Shown here: piece by piece, positions 25,025 to 34,048 of the stretch | Numbering within the stretch: position 1 is the stretch's first letter | Layout: every line of letters begins with the position of its first letter | Assembly (NCBI RefSeq): GCF_030486595.1 | Contig: NZ_JAUJZH010000003.1 | Coordinates: 186,001-250,000 of the forward strand | Reading direction: 5' to 3' | Length of the DNA stretch: 64,000 nt | DNA from: Variovorax ginsengisoli | Lineage (GTDB): Bacteria; Pseudomonadota; Gammaproteobacteria; Burkholderiales; Burkholderiaceae_C | Position numbers and translations under genes: made by a program | Notes under the pieces: model-generated | Database searches by the model: none | Told to the model about the DNA's origin: nothing | What the model saw: the letters and a program-made list of their open reading frames with translations, nothing else

Positions 25025-27349
25025 TCAGCCCGGCAGGTCGAGCACCTGCCGCGCGAGGATGTTCCGCTGGATCTCGTTGGTGCCGCCATAGATCATTGCG
25101 GAGGTCGATCCGATCAATGGCGAGAGTGCATTGAAAGGCTGGCCGTCGACGTCGACATCGCCGGCGATCGCGCCTTGTTCCTCGCTGGCCTCGACCAGCA
25201 GACCGCCGATGCGGTGGTAGGTCTCGCTGGCAAAGATCTTCAGCAGCGACACCGAGGCAGGCAACGGCTTGCCGGCCTTCACGATGTTGGCGAAGCCCGT
25301 GTATGCGGCCGACAGGTCGGCGACGTCGAGCCTGAGGGCCGTGTAGCGCTGCATGAACACCGGGTCCGCGAACAACCGCCGCGCTTGTGCCAGGCGCGCC
25401 AGCTGGCCCAGCGCGTACTGCGACTGCTTCGGGCTGCCGAGGAAGATGCGCTCGAAGCCCAGCAGCGCCTTGGCGATGGTCCAGCCGCCGTGCAGCCGGC
25501 CGACCAGGTTCTCGGCCGGCACCCGCACGTTGTCGAAGAACACCTCGCAGAATTCAGGCTCGCCGGCGAGCGTGTGGATCGGCCGGATCGTGATGCCCGG
25601 CGTCGCCAGGTCGCACAGCAGGAAGCTGATGCCTTCCTGCTTCTTGGCATCGCGGTCGGTGCGCACCAGCATGAAGATGTGGTTGGCTTCCTGCGCCAGC
25701 GTGGTCCAGATCTTCTGGCCGTTGACGATGAAGTGGTCGCCCGCGGCATCGCGCGCCTGCAGCGCCTCGGTGCGCAGGCCGGCGAGGTCGGAACCGGCGT
25801 TCGGCTCGGAGTAGCCCTGGAACCAGACGTGGTCGCCCGCCAGGATGCGTGGCAGAAAGCGCTGCTGCTGCTCGGGCGTGCCATGCTGGATCAGCAGCGG
25901 CCCGATCATCACGATCCCCTGGTCGGGCGCGCGGGCCACGCCGTATTGCTCCAGCTCCTCGATCCAGGCGATCATCTTGTCGGCCGGCAGGCCCATGCCG
26001 CCGTGCGCCTGCGGCCAGGCCGGCGCGATCCAGCCCTGCGCCGACAGCGTCAGGTACCAGTCGCGCATCTCGCTCCAGCGCGCGCGGTGCGACAGGTAGC
26101 GCAGCTGCGCCGGGTATCGCTGCTGCAAGAAGGCGCGCACCATGCGCCGGAAGTCGGGCTCGGACATGGCGCCCCAGTCGGCCGTGCGCGGGAATTCGCC
26201 GGTCCAGGCGATCGCGTCGTCGGCCCGGGCGCCGGCCTCGGCCAGGGCGGCATAGCGGCGCTGGTGCGCCGTGGCGTTGCCGAGCCAGGCCGCGAGCCGC
26301 AGCGTGCGCTTGTAGAACAGGCTCAGGTCGCATTCCTGCGTGTAGCCGATCGCGCCGTGCAGCTGCACCGCCGAGCGCGAGATCTGCAGCGCGGCCGCGC
26401 TGCAGCGTGCGTTGACGCGGCTGGCCTCGGCCTCGAGCCGCTCGATCGGCAGACCCGGCTCGGCCGCCAGCGCCAGCACCTCGGCCAGGGTGGCGCGCGC
26501 CACTTCGAGCTGGATGAACATGTCGACCGCCCGATGCTGCAGCGCCTGGAAGCTGCCGATCGGCTTGCCGAACTGCGCGCGCGTGCGCAGGTAGGCCAGG
26601 GTCTGGTCGAGCATCGCCTGCGCCGTGCCCGTCAGTTCGGCGGCCTGCAGGATCTGACCGGCGGCCAGGGTCTGGCGCAGCGCCTCGCGGGCGGTGCTGC
26701 CTTCGGCCAGCACGGCTTCGGCGGGCAGCGAGACGCGGTCGAAGCGCAAAATGGCCGCCTGTTCGCCATCGACCAGCGGCGTCAGCGTCTCGGTCACGCC
26801 GACGGTGCCGCGCGGCACCCACAGCAGCACGGTGTCGTCATCGCCGCGCGCCGACACCAGCCAGCCGCTGGCGGCCGCCCCCGGCAGCACCATCATCTTC
26901 TCGCCCTGCAGCAGCACGCGGCCCTGCGGATCGGCTTCACAGCCGCAATCCAGCGGCACGTCGCTGAGGTCGCCTGCGCTTTCCTGCCAGGCCAAGGCAG
27001 GCAGGCTCCGGCCTTCGACCAGTTCGCACAGCAGCCTGCTGGCGGCGGCACAGTCCAGCCGCCGCAGCAGCAGGGCGCCGAGGCCGGCCACGGCCAGCAG
27101 TGGCTCGGGCGCCACGTGCTCGCCGGCGGCGCGCAGCAGTTCCGCGGCGCCGGCCAGGTCGAAGGCCAGGCCGCCCGCGGACTCGGGCGCCAGCATGCCG
27201 GGCCAGCCCAGTGCGACCAGCGCGGACCAGGCCGCCGCTTGGGCGCCGCGCGGGCTTTCGGTCAGTGCGCGGCAGCGGCGGATGCTGCCGCTGCGCTCGA
27301 AATAGTCCAGTGCCGCTTCGCGGATGGCGGCCAATGAGTCGTGGTCCAT
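25025..27349 (-). CDS. acyl-CoA dehydrogenase with two fused modules
   Basis: This 774-aa protein holds two acyl-CoA dehydrogenase modules in tandem; normal enzymes have about 380-400 residues. Module 1 (about 1-370) is shorter and more diverged, with AIGYTQECDLSLFYKR. Module 2 (about 375-774) has the full set: QGYSEPNAGSDLAGLRTEA and NGQKIWTTLAQEANHIF (FAD/substrate loops), LLGFERI, and the terminal GGTNEIQRNILARQ. The ATG at 27349 gives MDHDSLAAI; an in-frame GTG at 27412 would add 21 unlikely residues. It probably oxidises an acyl-CoA using FAD and electron-transfer flavoprotein. Divergent from the citryl-CoA-lyase operon, it likely shares its control region. Confidence 0.86.
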   Translation of the reverse strand: MDHDSLAAIREAALDYFERSGSIRRCRALTESPRGAQAAAWSALVALGWPGMLAPESAGGLAFDLAGAAELLRAAGEHVAPEPLLAVAGLGALLLRRLDCAAASRLLCELVEGRSLPALAWQESAGDLSDVPLDCGCEADPQGRVLLQGEKMMVLPGAAASGWLVSARGDDDTVLLWVPRGTVGVTETLTPLVDGEQAAILRFDRVSLPAEAVLAEGSTAREALRQTLAAGQILQAAELTGTAQAMLDQTLAYLRTRAQFGKPIGSFQALQHRAVDMFIQLEVARATLAEVLALAAEPGLPIERLEAEASRVNARCSAAALQISRSAVQLHGAIGYTQECDLSLFYKRTLRLAAWLGNATAHQRRYAALAEAGARADDAIAWTGEFPRTADWGAMSEPDFRRMVRAFLQQRYPAQLRYLSHRARWSEMRDWYLTLSAQGWIAPAWPQAHGGMGLPADKMIAWIEELEQYGVARAPDQGIVMIGPLLIQHGTPEQQQRFLPRILAGDHVWFQGYSEPNAGSDLAGLRTEALQARDAAGDHFIVNGQKIWTTLAQEANHIFMLVRTDRDAKKQEGISFLLCDLATPGITIRPIHTLAGEPEFCEVFFDNVRVPAENLVGRLHGGWTIAKALLGFERIFLGSPKQSQYALGQLARLAQARRLFADPVFMQRYTALRLDVADLSAAYTGFANIVKAGKPLPASVSLLKIFASETYHRIGGLLVEASEEQGAIAGDVDVDGQPFNALSPLIGSTSAMIYGGTNEIQRNILARQVLDLPG

Positions 27350-27504
27350 GGTGTCCAACTTGGTGAGATCCGGGTTGGGAGCGTGCCAGAGCGGGCGCGC
27401 ACCGACGTTCACGATTGCCGAAGGGAGCCTTCGGCAATCACAGACCGCGATCGCTGCAACGGGACTAGATTCGCGGGGTCGACATTTCGCGCACCCATTC
27501 CTCC

Positions 27505-28287
27505 ATGACCAAGATCAAGAAGTCCCTGCACACCGAACTCGGCCACAGCACGCCCGACAAGATCACCGTGCGCGGGCGCGACCTGCCCTCCGAGATCCTC
27601 GGCCACCTGAACCTCGGCGACATGGCCTTCCTCGAGCTCACCGGCCGGGTGCCGACCCCGCAGGAATCGATCACTTTCAACGCCATCGTGGTGACGCTGG
27701 TCGAGCACGGCATCACGCCGAGCGCGCTGGTCGCCCGCCTGACCTACGCCGGCGCGCCCGAGGCGCTGCAGGCCGCCGTGGGCGCCGGCCTCTGCGGGCT
27801 GGGCAGCGTGTTCGTCGGCAGCACCGAAGGCGCCGCGCGCATGCTGTACGAGGCGATCCCGCCCGGCACCCAGCCCACCCGGCCGTTGGCCGACCTGGCG
27901 CGCGAGATCGTCGCCGCCTACCGCGCCCGCAAGGAGATCGTGCCGGGCCTGGGCCATCCGCTGCACAAGCCGATCGATCCGCGCACGCCGCGGCTGTTCC
28001 AGATCGCGGCCGAGAACGGCCTGTCGAGCCACTACGTGGCGCTGATGCAGGCGGTGCAGGCAGAAGCCGAGCGGGTCTCGGGCAAGTCGCTGCCGATCAA
28101 TGCCACCGGCGCCATCGGTGCCATCGCGGCCGAATTCGGCTTCCCCTGGCGCATCATCCGCGGCTTCGGTGTGATGGCGCGCGCCATCGGCCTGGTCGGC
28201 CACATCCTGGAGGAGATCGACGATCCGATGGGCGTCGAGATCTGGCAGCGGGTCGAGCGCGAGGCCGGGGGCCCGCGCCAAGACTGA
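27505..28287 (+). CDS. citryl-CoA lyase-like protein (citrate synthase superfamily)
   Basis: This 260-aa protein is shorter than citrate synthase (about 370-430 aa) and matches small citryl-CoA-lyase proteins. Features include GHLNLGDMAFLELTGRVP near the N-terminus, PGLGHPLHKPIDPRTPRLF with the conserved His, and NATGAIGAIAAEFGFPW near the C-terminus. It would catalyse reversible cleavage of a citryl-CoA-type ester to acetyl-CoA and an oxoacid. It heads a plus-strand operon with hydratase, dehydrogenase, CoA transferase and a CitE-like lyase, so a citramalyl- or methylcitryl-type CoA ester is a reasonable substrate guess. Confidence 0.8.
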   Translation: MTKIKKSLHTELGHSTPDKITVRGRDLPSEILGHLNLGDMAFLELTGRVPTPQESITFNAIVVTLVEHGITPSALVARLTYAGAPEALQAAVGAGLCGLGSVFVGSTEGAARMLYEAIPPGTQPTRPLADLAREIVAAYRARKEIVPGLGHPLHKPIDPRTPRLFQIAAENGLSSHYVALMQAVQAEAERVSGKSLPINATGAIGAIAAEFGFPWRIIRGFGVMARAIGLVGHILEEIDDPMGVEIWQRVEREAGGPRQD

Positions 28288-28298
28288 AAGGCCAGGCC

Positions 28299-29162
28299 AT
28301 GACCGACCCGCTCGACATCGCCCACCTGCAAACCTGGATCGGCCGCACCGAGACCCATGACGACCTGCTGTCGCCCTGGACCGCGAGCGCGCTGGCAGCC
28401 ACCCTTCGCAACGACGACCAGCCCTGGCCGGCGGGCCGGGCGCTGCCGCCGCTGTGGCACTGGTGCTACTTCCTGCCGACCGCGCCACAGATCCAGCTCG
28501 GTCCGGATGGCCATCCGGCGCGCGGCGGCTTCCTGCCGCCGGTGCCGCTGCCGCGCCGCATGTGGGCCGGCAGCCAACTCGAGTTCTTCGCGCCGCTGCC
28601 GCTCGGCGCGCCGGCGCGCAAGACCTCGCGCGTGGCTGACGTCACCCTGAAGCAGGGCAAGGCCGGTGCCCTGGTGTTCGTCAAGGTCGCGCACGAGGTG
28701 CACGCAGGCGACACGCTGGTGCTGCGCGACCTGCACGACATCGTCTACCGCGAGGCGGCGAAGCCGGGCGAATCGGCGCCGCCGCAAGTTCCGCCGGCCG
28801 ATGCGGCCTGGTCGAACGAGCACCGGCCCGACGCCACCCTGCTGTTCCGCTACTCGGCGCTCACCTTCAACAGCCACCGCATCCACTACGACCATCCCTA
28901 CGTCACGCAGGTCGAGGGCTACGAGGACCTGGTGGTGCACGGTCCGCTGATCGCCACGCTGCTGCTCGAGGCGGCGCAACAGCACAACCCGGGCCGGCAG
29001 GTGCTTGGCTACAGCTTCAAGGCCGTTCGCCCGCTGACCTGCGGCCGCCTGCTGCGGGTCTGCGGCCACGCGGCCGATGCCGACGGCAAGGTTGCACTCT
29101 GGGCCGAAGACGGCCAGGGCGCGCTGCTGATGCAGGCCAGCGCCGAACTCTCATCCTCCTGA
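28299..29162 (+). CDS. MaoC/HTD2-type acyl-CoA hydratase (itaconyl-/mesaconyl-CoA hydratase-like)
   Basis: This 287-aa double-hotdog protein has an N-terminal FAS1-like dehydratase half (LPPLWHWCYFLP, WAGSQLEFFAPL) and a C-terminal half with the hydratase motif FRYSALTFNSHRIHYDHPYV, in which the His/Asp pair is expected to act. Family members hydrate mesaconyl-C4-CoA or itaconyl-CoA to citramalyl-CoA. The ATG at 28299 is 11 bp after the lyase stop. With CaiB transferase and CitE-like lyase in the same operon it fits a C5-dicarboxylate route, but other 2-enoyl-CoA substrates remain possible. Confidence 0.82.
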   Translation: MTDPLDIAHLQTWIGRTETHDDLLSPWTASALAATLRNDDQPWPAGRALPPLWHWCYFLPTAPQIQLGPDGHPARGGFLPPVPLPRRMWAGSQLEFFAPLPLGAPARKTSRVADVTLKQGKAGALVFVKVAHEVHAGDTLVLRDLHDIVYREAAKPGESAPPQVPPADAAWSNEHRPDATLLFRYSALTFNSHRIHYDHPYVTQVEGYEDLVVHGPLIATLLLEAAQQHNPGRQVLGYSFKAVRPLTCGRLLRVCGHAADADGKVALWAEDGQGALLMQASAELSSS

Positions 29163-29167
29163 TCGCC

Positions 29168-30328
29168 ATGACCGATTCCAATCCCCGCTTCCCCGACATC
29201 CGCGACGCCGTGCGCGACCTCTGCGCCCAGTTCCCCAACGAGTATTTCCGCAAGGTCGACGAGGCCCGCGCCTATCCGGCCGAGTTCGTCGACGCGCTCA
29301 CTAAGGCCGGCTGGATGGCGGCGCTGATCCCGCAGGAATACGGCGGCTCGGGCCTCGGGCTCACTGAAGCCTCGGTGATCATGGAGGAGATCAACCGCGC
29401 GGGCGGCAACTCGGGCGCCTGCCATGGCCAGATGTACAACATGGGCACCTTGCTGCGCCATGGCTCCGAGGGGCAGAAGCGCCAGTACCTGCCGAAGATC
29501 GCCAGCGGCGACCTGCGACTGCAGTCGATGGGCGTGACCGAGCCGTCGACCGGAACCGACACCACCAAGATCAAGACCACCGCGGTGAAGAAGGGCGACC
29601 GCTACGTCATCAACGGCCAGAAGGTCTGGATCTCGCGCATCCAGCACTCCGACCTGATGATCCTGCTGGCGCGCACCACGCCGCTGGCCGACGTCAAGAA
29701 GAAGTCCGAAGGCATGTCGATCTTCATCGTCGACCTGCGCGAGGCCATCGGCAACGGGCTCACGGTGCGGCCGATCCTCAACATGGTCAACCACGAGACC
29801 AACGAGCTGTTCTTCGAGAACCTCGAGATCCCGGCCGAGAACCTCATCGGCGAGGAAGGGCAGGGCTTCAAGTACATCCTCGACGGCCTCAACGCCGAGC
29901 GCACGCTGATCGCGGCCGAGTGCATCGGCGACGGCTACTGGTTCATCGACAAGGTCACCGCCTACACCAAGGAGCGCGTGGTCTTCGGCCGTCCGATCGG
30001 CCAGAACCAGGGCGTTCAGTTCCCGATCGCCGAGGCCTTCATCGAGGTCGAGGCGGCCGACCTGATGCGCTACGAGGCCTGTCGCCGCTTCGACGCCCGC
30101 GAGCCCTGCGGCGCCCAGGCCAACATGGCGAAGTACCTCGCCGCCAAGGCCTCGTGGGAGGCCGCCAACGCCTGCCTGCAGTTCCACGGCGGCTTCGGCT
30201 TCGCCTGCGAATACGACATCGAGCGCAAGTTCCGCGAGACCCGGCTCTACCAGGTGGCGCCGATCTCGACCAACCTGATCCTGAGCTACGTGGCCGAGCA
30301 CATGCTGGGCCTGCCGAGGAGCTTCTGA
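29168..30328 (+). CDS. acyl-CoA dehydrogenase
   Basis: This 386-aa enzyme is of standard family length, with FAD-dependent dehydrogenase motifs: MGVTEPSTGTDTTKIKTTA, VINGQKVWISRIQHSD, LNAERTLIAAECIGDGYWF and the C-terminal LQFHGGFGFACEYDIER. The catalytic Glu cannot be assigned with certainty. It starts 5 bp after the hydratase stop, and its TGA overlaps the CaiB ATG (TGATG). Oxidation of a saturated acyl-CoA such as a methylsuccinyl- or substituted succinyl-CoA would fit the operon (inference). Confidence 0.9.
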   Translation: MTDSNPRFPDIRDAVRDLCAQFPNEYFRKVDEARAYPAEFVDALTKAGWMAALIPQEYGGSGLGLTEASVIMEEINRAGGNSGACHGQMYNMGTLLRHGSEGQKRQYLPKIASGDLRLQSMGVTEPSTGTDTTKIKTTAVKKGDRYVINGQKVWISRIQHSDLMILLARTTPLADVKKKSEGMSIFIVDLREAIGNGLTVRPILNMVNHETNELFFENLEIPAENLIGEEGQGFKYILDGLNAERTLIAAECIGDGYWFIDKVTAYTKERVVFGRPIGQNQGVQFPIAEAFIEVEAADLMRYEACRRFDAREPCGAQANMAKYLAAKASWEAANACLQFHGGFGFACEYDIERKFRETRLYQVAPISTNLILSYVAEHMLGLPRSF

Positions 30329-31518
30329 TGCGGCCGCTCGAAGGCATCACGGTCCTCACGCTCGAACACGCGATCGCGGCGCCGTTCTGCACCCGGCAAC
30401 TGGCCGACCTGGGCGCCCGCGTCATCAAGGTCGAGCGGCCCGGCAGCGGCGACTTCGCGCGCGCCTACGACCAGCGCGTGCACGGGCTGGCCTCGCACTT
30501 CGTCTGGACCAACCGTTCCAAGGAGAGCCTCACGCTCGACGTCAAGCACCCGCAGGGCCAGGAGATCCTCCAGCGCCTCGTCGCCGAAGCCGACGTGCTG
30601 GTGCAAAACCTCGCGCCGGGCGCGGCCGCGCGGCTGGGCCTGTCGTTCGAGGCCTTGTCGCCGAAGCATCCGGGCTTGATCGTGTGCGACATCTCGGGCT
30701 ACGGCGACGATGCGCAGAAGCCCGGGCCCTACCGCGACAGCAAGGCCTACGACCTCTTGATCCAGAGCGAGTCCGGCTTCCTGTCGGTCACCGGCACGCC
30801 GCAGGACATGGCGAAGGCCGGCTGCTCCATCGCCGACATCTCGGCGGGCATGTACGCCTACAGCAACATCCTCGCGGCGCTGCTGCAACGCGGCAAGACG
30901 GGCAAGGGCTGCCGCATCGACGTCTCGATGCTCGAGAGCATGGTCGAGTGGATGAGCTTCCCGATGTATTACGCCTTCGACGGTGCCGAGCCGCCGCCGC
31001 GCGCGGGCGCCGCGCACGCGACGATCTATCCCTACGGTCCGTTCCAGGCCGGCGACGGCAAGCTGGTCATGCTGGGCCTGCAGAACGAGCGCGAATGGCA
31101 GGTGTTCTGCGCCCAGGTGCTGGAGCAGCCGGCCCTGGCGACCGATGCGCGCTTTGCCTCCAACACGCAGCGCACCGCGTCGCGCGATGCGCTGCGCGAG
31201 ATCATCGTGCTGGCCTTTGCGCCCTTCACCGCGGCGCAGATCATGAAGCGCCTCGACGCCGCGCAGATCGCGACCGCGCAGGTCAACACGATGCACGACG
31301 TCTGGCGCCACCCGCAGCTCGAGGCGCGCGGGCGCTGGACCGAAGTGGGCACAGGCGCCGGCCCGATTCCGGCGCTGTTGCCGCCGGGCGTGCCGCGCGA
31401 ATGGGATGCACGCATGGATGCGGTGCCCACCCTGGGCCAGCACACCGATGCGATCCTGGCGCAATGCGGCTACGACGCGGACGCCATCGCGGCACTGCGT
31501 TCCGACGGCGCCGTGTGA
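30328..31518 (+). CDS. CaiB/BaiF (family III) CoA-transferase
   Basis: This 396-aa enzyme is of normal length. Motifs include LEGITVLTLEHAIAAPFCTRQLADLGARVIKVE at the N-terminus, FVWTNRSKESLTLDV, and DSKAYDLLIQSESGFLSVTG containing the D expected to carry the catalytic acyl-anhydride. It moves CoA between carboxylic acids, probably from succinyl-CoA or a pathway thioester to the incoming acid. Succinyl-CoA:mesaconate and itaconate transferases belong to this family. Its ATG overlaps the dehydrogenase stop by one base. Confidence 0.9.
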   Translation: MRPLEGITVLTLEHAIAAPFCTRQLADLGARVIKVERPGSGDFARAYDQRVHGLASHFVWTNRSKESLTLDVKHPQGQEILQRLVAEADVLVQNLAPGAAARLGLSFEALSPKHPGLIVCDISGYGDDAQKPGPYRDSKAYDLLIQSESGFLSVTGTPQDMAKAGCSIADISAGMYAYSNILAALLQRGKTGKGCRIDVSMLESMVEWMSFPMYYAFDGAEPPPRAGAAHATIYPYGPFQAGDGKLVMLGLQNEREWQVFCAQVLEQPALATDARFASNTQRTASRDALREIIVLAFAPFTAAQIMKRLDAAQIATAQVNTMHDVWRHPQLEARGRWTEVGTGAGPIPALLPPGVPREWDARMDAVPTLGQHTDAILAQCGYDADAIAALRSDGAV

Positions 31519-31550
31519 GCAACGAAACCTTTTCGACCGAGACCCTTGCC

Positions 31551-32918
31551 ATGAGCACCCACGCATCCGATCACCCGAGCCAGGCGCTCGCCACTTTCGC
31601 CTCCGAACTGACGTTCGAGCGCATTCCCGATCCGGTGCTGCGCCGCGCCGAGGACCTGATGCTCGACTGGCTGGGCTCGGTGCTCGCCGCCCGGTCGGCG
31701 CGCCCGGTGCAGGCCATCCAGCGCTTCGCCGAGATGATGGGGCCGGCCGAGGGGCCGAGCGAGGTGCTGATCTCGCGCCGTACCACTTCGCCGGTCTTCG
31801 CGGCGCTGGTGAATGCCGCGGCCTCGCACTACGTCGAGCAGGACGACGTCCACAACGGTTCGGTGTTCCATCCGGCGGCGGTGGTGTTCGCACCCGCGCT
31901 GGCGACCGCACAGGCACTGGGCGCGAGCGGCGCGCAGTTGCTCACGGCCGTGGTGGCCGGCTACGAAGTCGGCATCCGGGTCGGCGAGTTCCTCGGCCGT
32001 TCGCACTACCGCACCTTCCACACCACCGCCACCGCCGGCACGCTGGCGGCCGCTGCGGCCGTGGGCCGGCTGCTCGAACTCACGCCGGCCCAGATGCTGC
32101 ACGCCTTCGGCTCGGCCGGCACCCAGTCGGCCGGCGTGTGGGAGTTCCTGCGCGACGCCGCCGATTCGAAGCAGCTTCACTGCGCACATGCGGCGGCGAG
32201 CGGGCTGATGTCGGCCTACCTCGCGAAAGATGGCTTCACGGGCGCGCAGCATGTGCTCGAAGGCGCGCAAGGCCTGGGCGTGGGCATGTCGAGCGATGCC
32301 GATCCCGCGCGCCTCGTCGATGGGCTGGGCACGCGCTGGACGCTGGCCGAGACATCGTTCAAGTACCACGCCTCCTGCCGCCACACGCACCCGGCCGCCG
32401 ATGCGCTGCAGCAGGTCATGGCGCGCGAACGGCTCGCGCACGGCGACGTCGCGCGCGTCGTGACCCATGTCCATCAAGGGGCAATCGACGTGCTGGGCCG
32501 CGTGGTCGTGCCGACCACCGTGCACCAGGGCAAGTTCTCGATGGGCACGGTGCTGGGCCTGATCGCGGTGCACGGCCGCGCCGGCCTGACCGAGTTCGAC
32601 CGCGACTACATGGCGCCCGAGGTGGCTGCCTTCCGCGACAAGGTCATGATGGAGCTAGACCGCGAGGTCGACACCGCTTACCCGGCGCGCTGGATCGGCA
32701 AGGTCAGCGTCACGACCACCGACGGGCGCACCTTCTCCGGCCGGGTCGACGAGCCCAAGGGCGACCCCGGCAACACGCTGAGCCGGGCCGAGATCGAGGA
32801 CAAGATGAAGCGGCTCGTCGCGTACGGCGAAGCTGCCACGCCGCAAGAGGCGCAGGCGCTGTGCGATGGCATCTGGTCGCTGGCGGCGGCGCCGCGCGTC
32901 GAACGCCTTCTGGCATAG
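31551..32918 (+). CDS. MmgE/PrpD family protein
   Basis: This 455-aa protein of the 2-methylcitrate dehydratase/cis-aconitate decarboxylase superfamily shows LMLDWLGSVLAARS, HYVEQDDVHNGSVFHPAA, GYEVGIRVGEF and SFKYHASCRHTHPAADAL. The conserved His and Lys of the active-site region are in these blocks. Family members dehydrate or decarboxylate tricarboxylates, or isomerise related acids. An alternative GTG at 31515 overlaps the CaiB stop by 4 bp and would add 12 residues; the ATG gives a conventional N-terminus. It suggests that the operon handles a tricarboxylate or methyl-branched dicarboxylate. Confidence 0.88.
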   Translation: MSTHASDHPSQALATFASELTFERIPDPVLRRAEDLMLDWLGSVLAARSARPVQAIQRFAEMMGPAEGPSEVLISRRTTSPVFAALVNAAASHYVEQDDVHNGSVFHPAAVVFAPALATAQALGASGAQLLTAVVAGYEVGIRVGEFLGRSHYRTFHTTATAGTLAAAAAVGRLLELTPAQMLHAFGSAGTQSAGVWEFLRDAADSKQLHCAHAAASGLMSAYLAKDGFTGAQHVLEGAQGLGVGMSSDADPARLVDGLGTRWTLAETSFKYHASCRHTHPAADALQQVMARERLAHGDVARVVTHVHQGAIDVLGRVVVPTTVHQGKFSMGTVLGLIAVHGRAGLTEFDRDYMAPEVAAFRDKVMMELDREVDTAYPARWIGKVSVTTTDGRTFSGRVDEPKGDPGNTLSRAEIEDKMKRLVAYGEAATPQEAQALCDGIWSLAAAPRVERLLA

Positions 32919-32928
32919 GTCGGGGGCG

Positions 32929-33024
32929 GGCTCACGCCGACGGTGTGCTCTGCTCCGCGAATGTCCCCCGGCCTGCGGCCTCCTCCTTTATTTCGCTGCG
33001 CAGAGCACACCATCGGCGTGAGCC
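32929..33024. repeat. large inverted repeat, element 1
   Basis: Arms of 25 bp at 32929-32953 and 33000-33024 are reverse complements with a single mismatch. They enclose a 46-bp loop that resembles, on the opposite strand, the loop of element 2 at 33071-33164. It starts 10 bp after the MmgE/PrpD stop and would form a very stable hairpin in RNA. Confidence 0.85.
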
Positions 33025-33070
33025 GTCAAGTCGGTGGTTCATCCTCGGCCAGTACGACACGACGCTACCC

Positions 33071-33164
33071 GTGACGAGGGCGCCGGGTGGCCCCCGCAGC
33101 GAAGTAAAGGAGGAGCCGAAGGCGGGGGACATGAGCGGAGGGGGCCACCCGGCGCCCTCGTCAC
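33071..33164. repeat. large inverted repeat, element 2
   Basis: Perfect 25-bp arms lie at 33071-33095 and 33140-33164. The 44-bp loop, read on the minus strand, is nearly the same as the loop of element 1, while the arm sequences differ completely between the two elements. It ends 49 bp before the CitE-like gene, so it may affect how that gene is expressed relative to the operon upstream. Confidence 0.85.
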
Positions 33165-33213
33165 ACGCCCCGGACAACCCGGTGCCCTCGACACGCATCA
33201 CTGGAGACCCGAC

Positions 33214-34035
33214 ATGACACAACCCGCCCGAAGCCTGCTCTTCGTACCAGGCCATCAACCCACGCGCTTCGACAAGGCCTGCGAGAGCGGCGCCGACGCG
33301 GTCGTGCTCGATCTCGAGGACGCGGTGCCGCTCGACCGCAAGGACGAAGCGCGCATGCAGGTCGCCCACTGGCTCGAGGCGCGCGATGTCGATGGCGGCC
33401 CGATCGTCGGCGTGCGCATCAACGCCGCCGACACGCCCTGGCATGCCGCCGATGTCGCGATGTGCGCGCAGGCTCGTGTCGCCGCTCTGATGCTGCCCAA
33501 GGCCGAAGACGCGGCCGTGCTGCGGGCCATCGCCGCGGCGCTGCCTTCGTCCGTTCTGTGGCCGCTGATCGAGACCGCGCGCGGCATCGACCAGCTCGGC
33601 GCGATCGCAGCGGTACCGCGGGTCCAGCGGCTGGTCTTCGGGTCGATCGACTTCCAGGCCGACCTGGGCATCGAAGGCGAGGGCGTCGAACTGCTTCTGT
33701 TCCGCTCGCAGATCGTGCTGGCGTCGCGCCTTGCCGGACTGCAGCCGCCGGTCGATGGCGTCAGCACCTCGATCGACGATCCGGCCAGTGTCGAGGCCGA
33801 TGCGAGGCAGGCGCGGCGCCTGGGTTTCGGCGGCAAGCTCTGCATCCATCCGAAGCAGGTCGAGACCGTCAACCGCGGTTTCTCGCCGACGCCGGCACAG
33901 CTCGAATGGGCGCGGCGCGTGATCGAAGCCGATGCGGCCAGCGGCGGCGCGCCGGTCGCGGTCGACGGCAAGATGGTCGACCGCCCCGTGGTGCTCAAGG
34001 CGCAGGCGCTGCTCGCCGCGGCCGACCGCGGCTGA
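33214..34035 (+). CDS. CitE-like acyl-CoA lyase (HpcH/HpaI aldolase/citrate lyase beta family)
   Basis: This 273-aa TIM-barrel lyase has SLLFVPGHQPTRFDKA at the N-terminus, DAVVLDLEDAVPLDRK (acidic metal site), LPKAEDA, PLIETARG (catalytic-site Glu/Arg), and GFGGKLCIHPKQVETVN. Relatives cleave citramalyl-, malyl- or citryl-CoA with Mg2+. GGAGA precedes the ATG. Together with the HTD2-type hydratase and CaiB transferase it makes the last step of an itaconate/mesaconate-type route plausible: citramalyl-CoA to acetyl-CoA and pyruvate. Two different lyase types in one operon is unusual. Confidence 0.87.
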   Translation: MTQPARSLLFVPGHQPTRFDKACESGADAVVLDLEDAVPLDRKDEARMQVAHWLEARDVDGGPIVGVRINAADTPWHAADVAMCAQARVAALMLPKAEDAAVLRAIAAALPSSVLWPLIETARGIDQLGAIAAVPRVQRLVFGSIDFQADLGIEGEGVELLLFRSQIVLASRLAGLQPPVDGVSTSIDDPASVEADARQARRLGFGGKLCIHPKQVETVNRGFSPTPAQLEWARRVIEADAASGGAPVAVDGKMVDRPVVLKAQALLAAADRG

Positions 34036-34048
34036 GCCGCCCGCGCGT

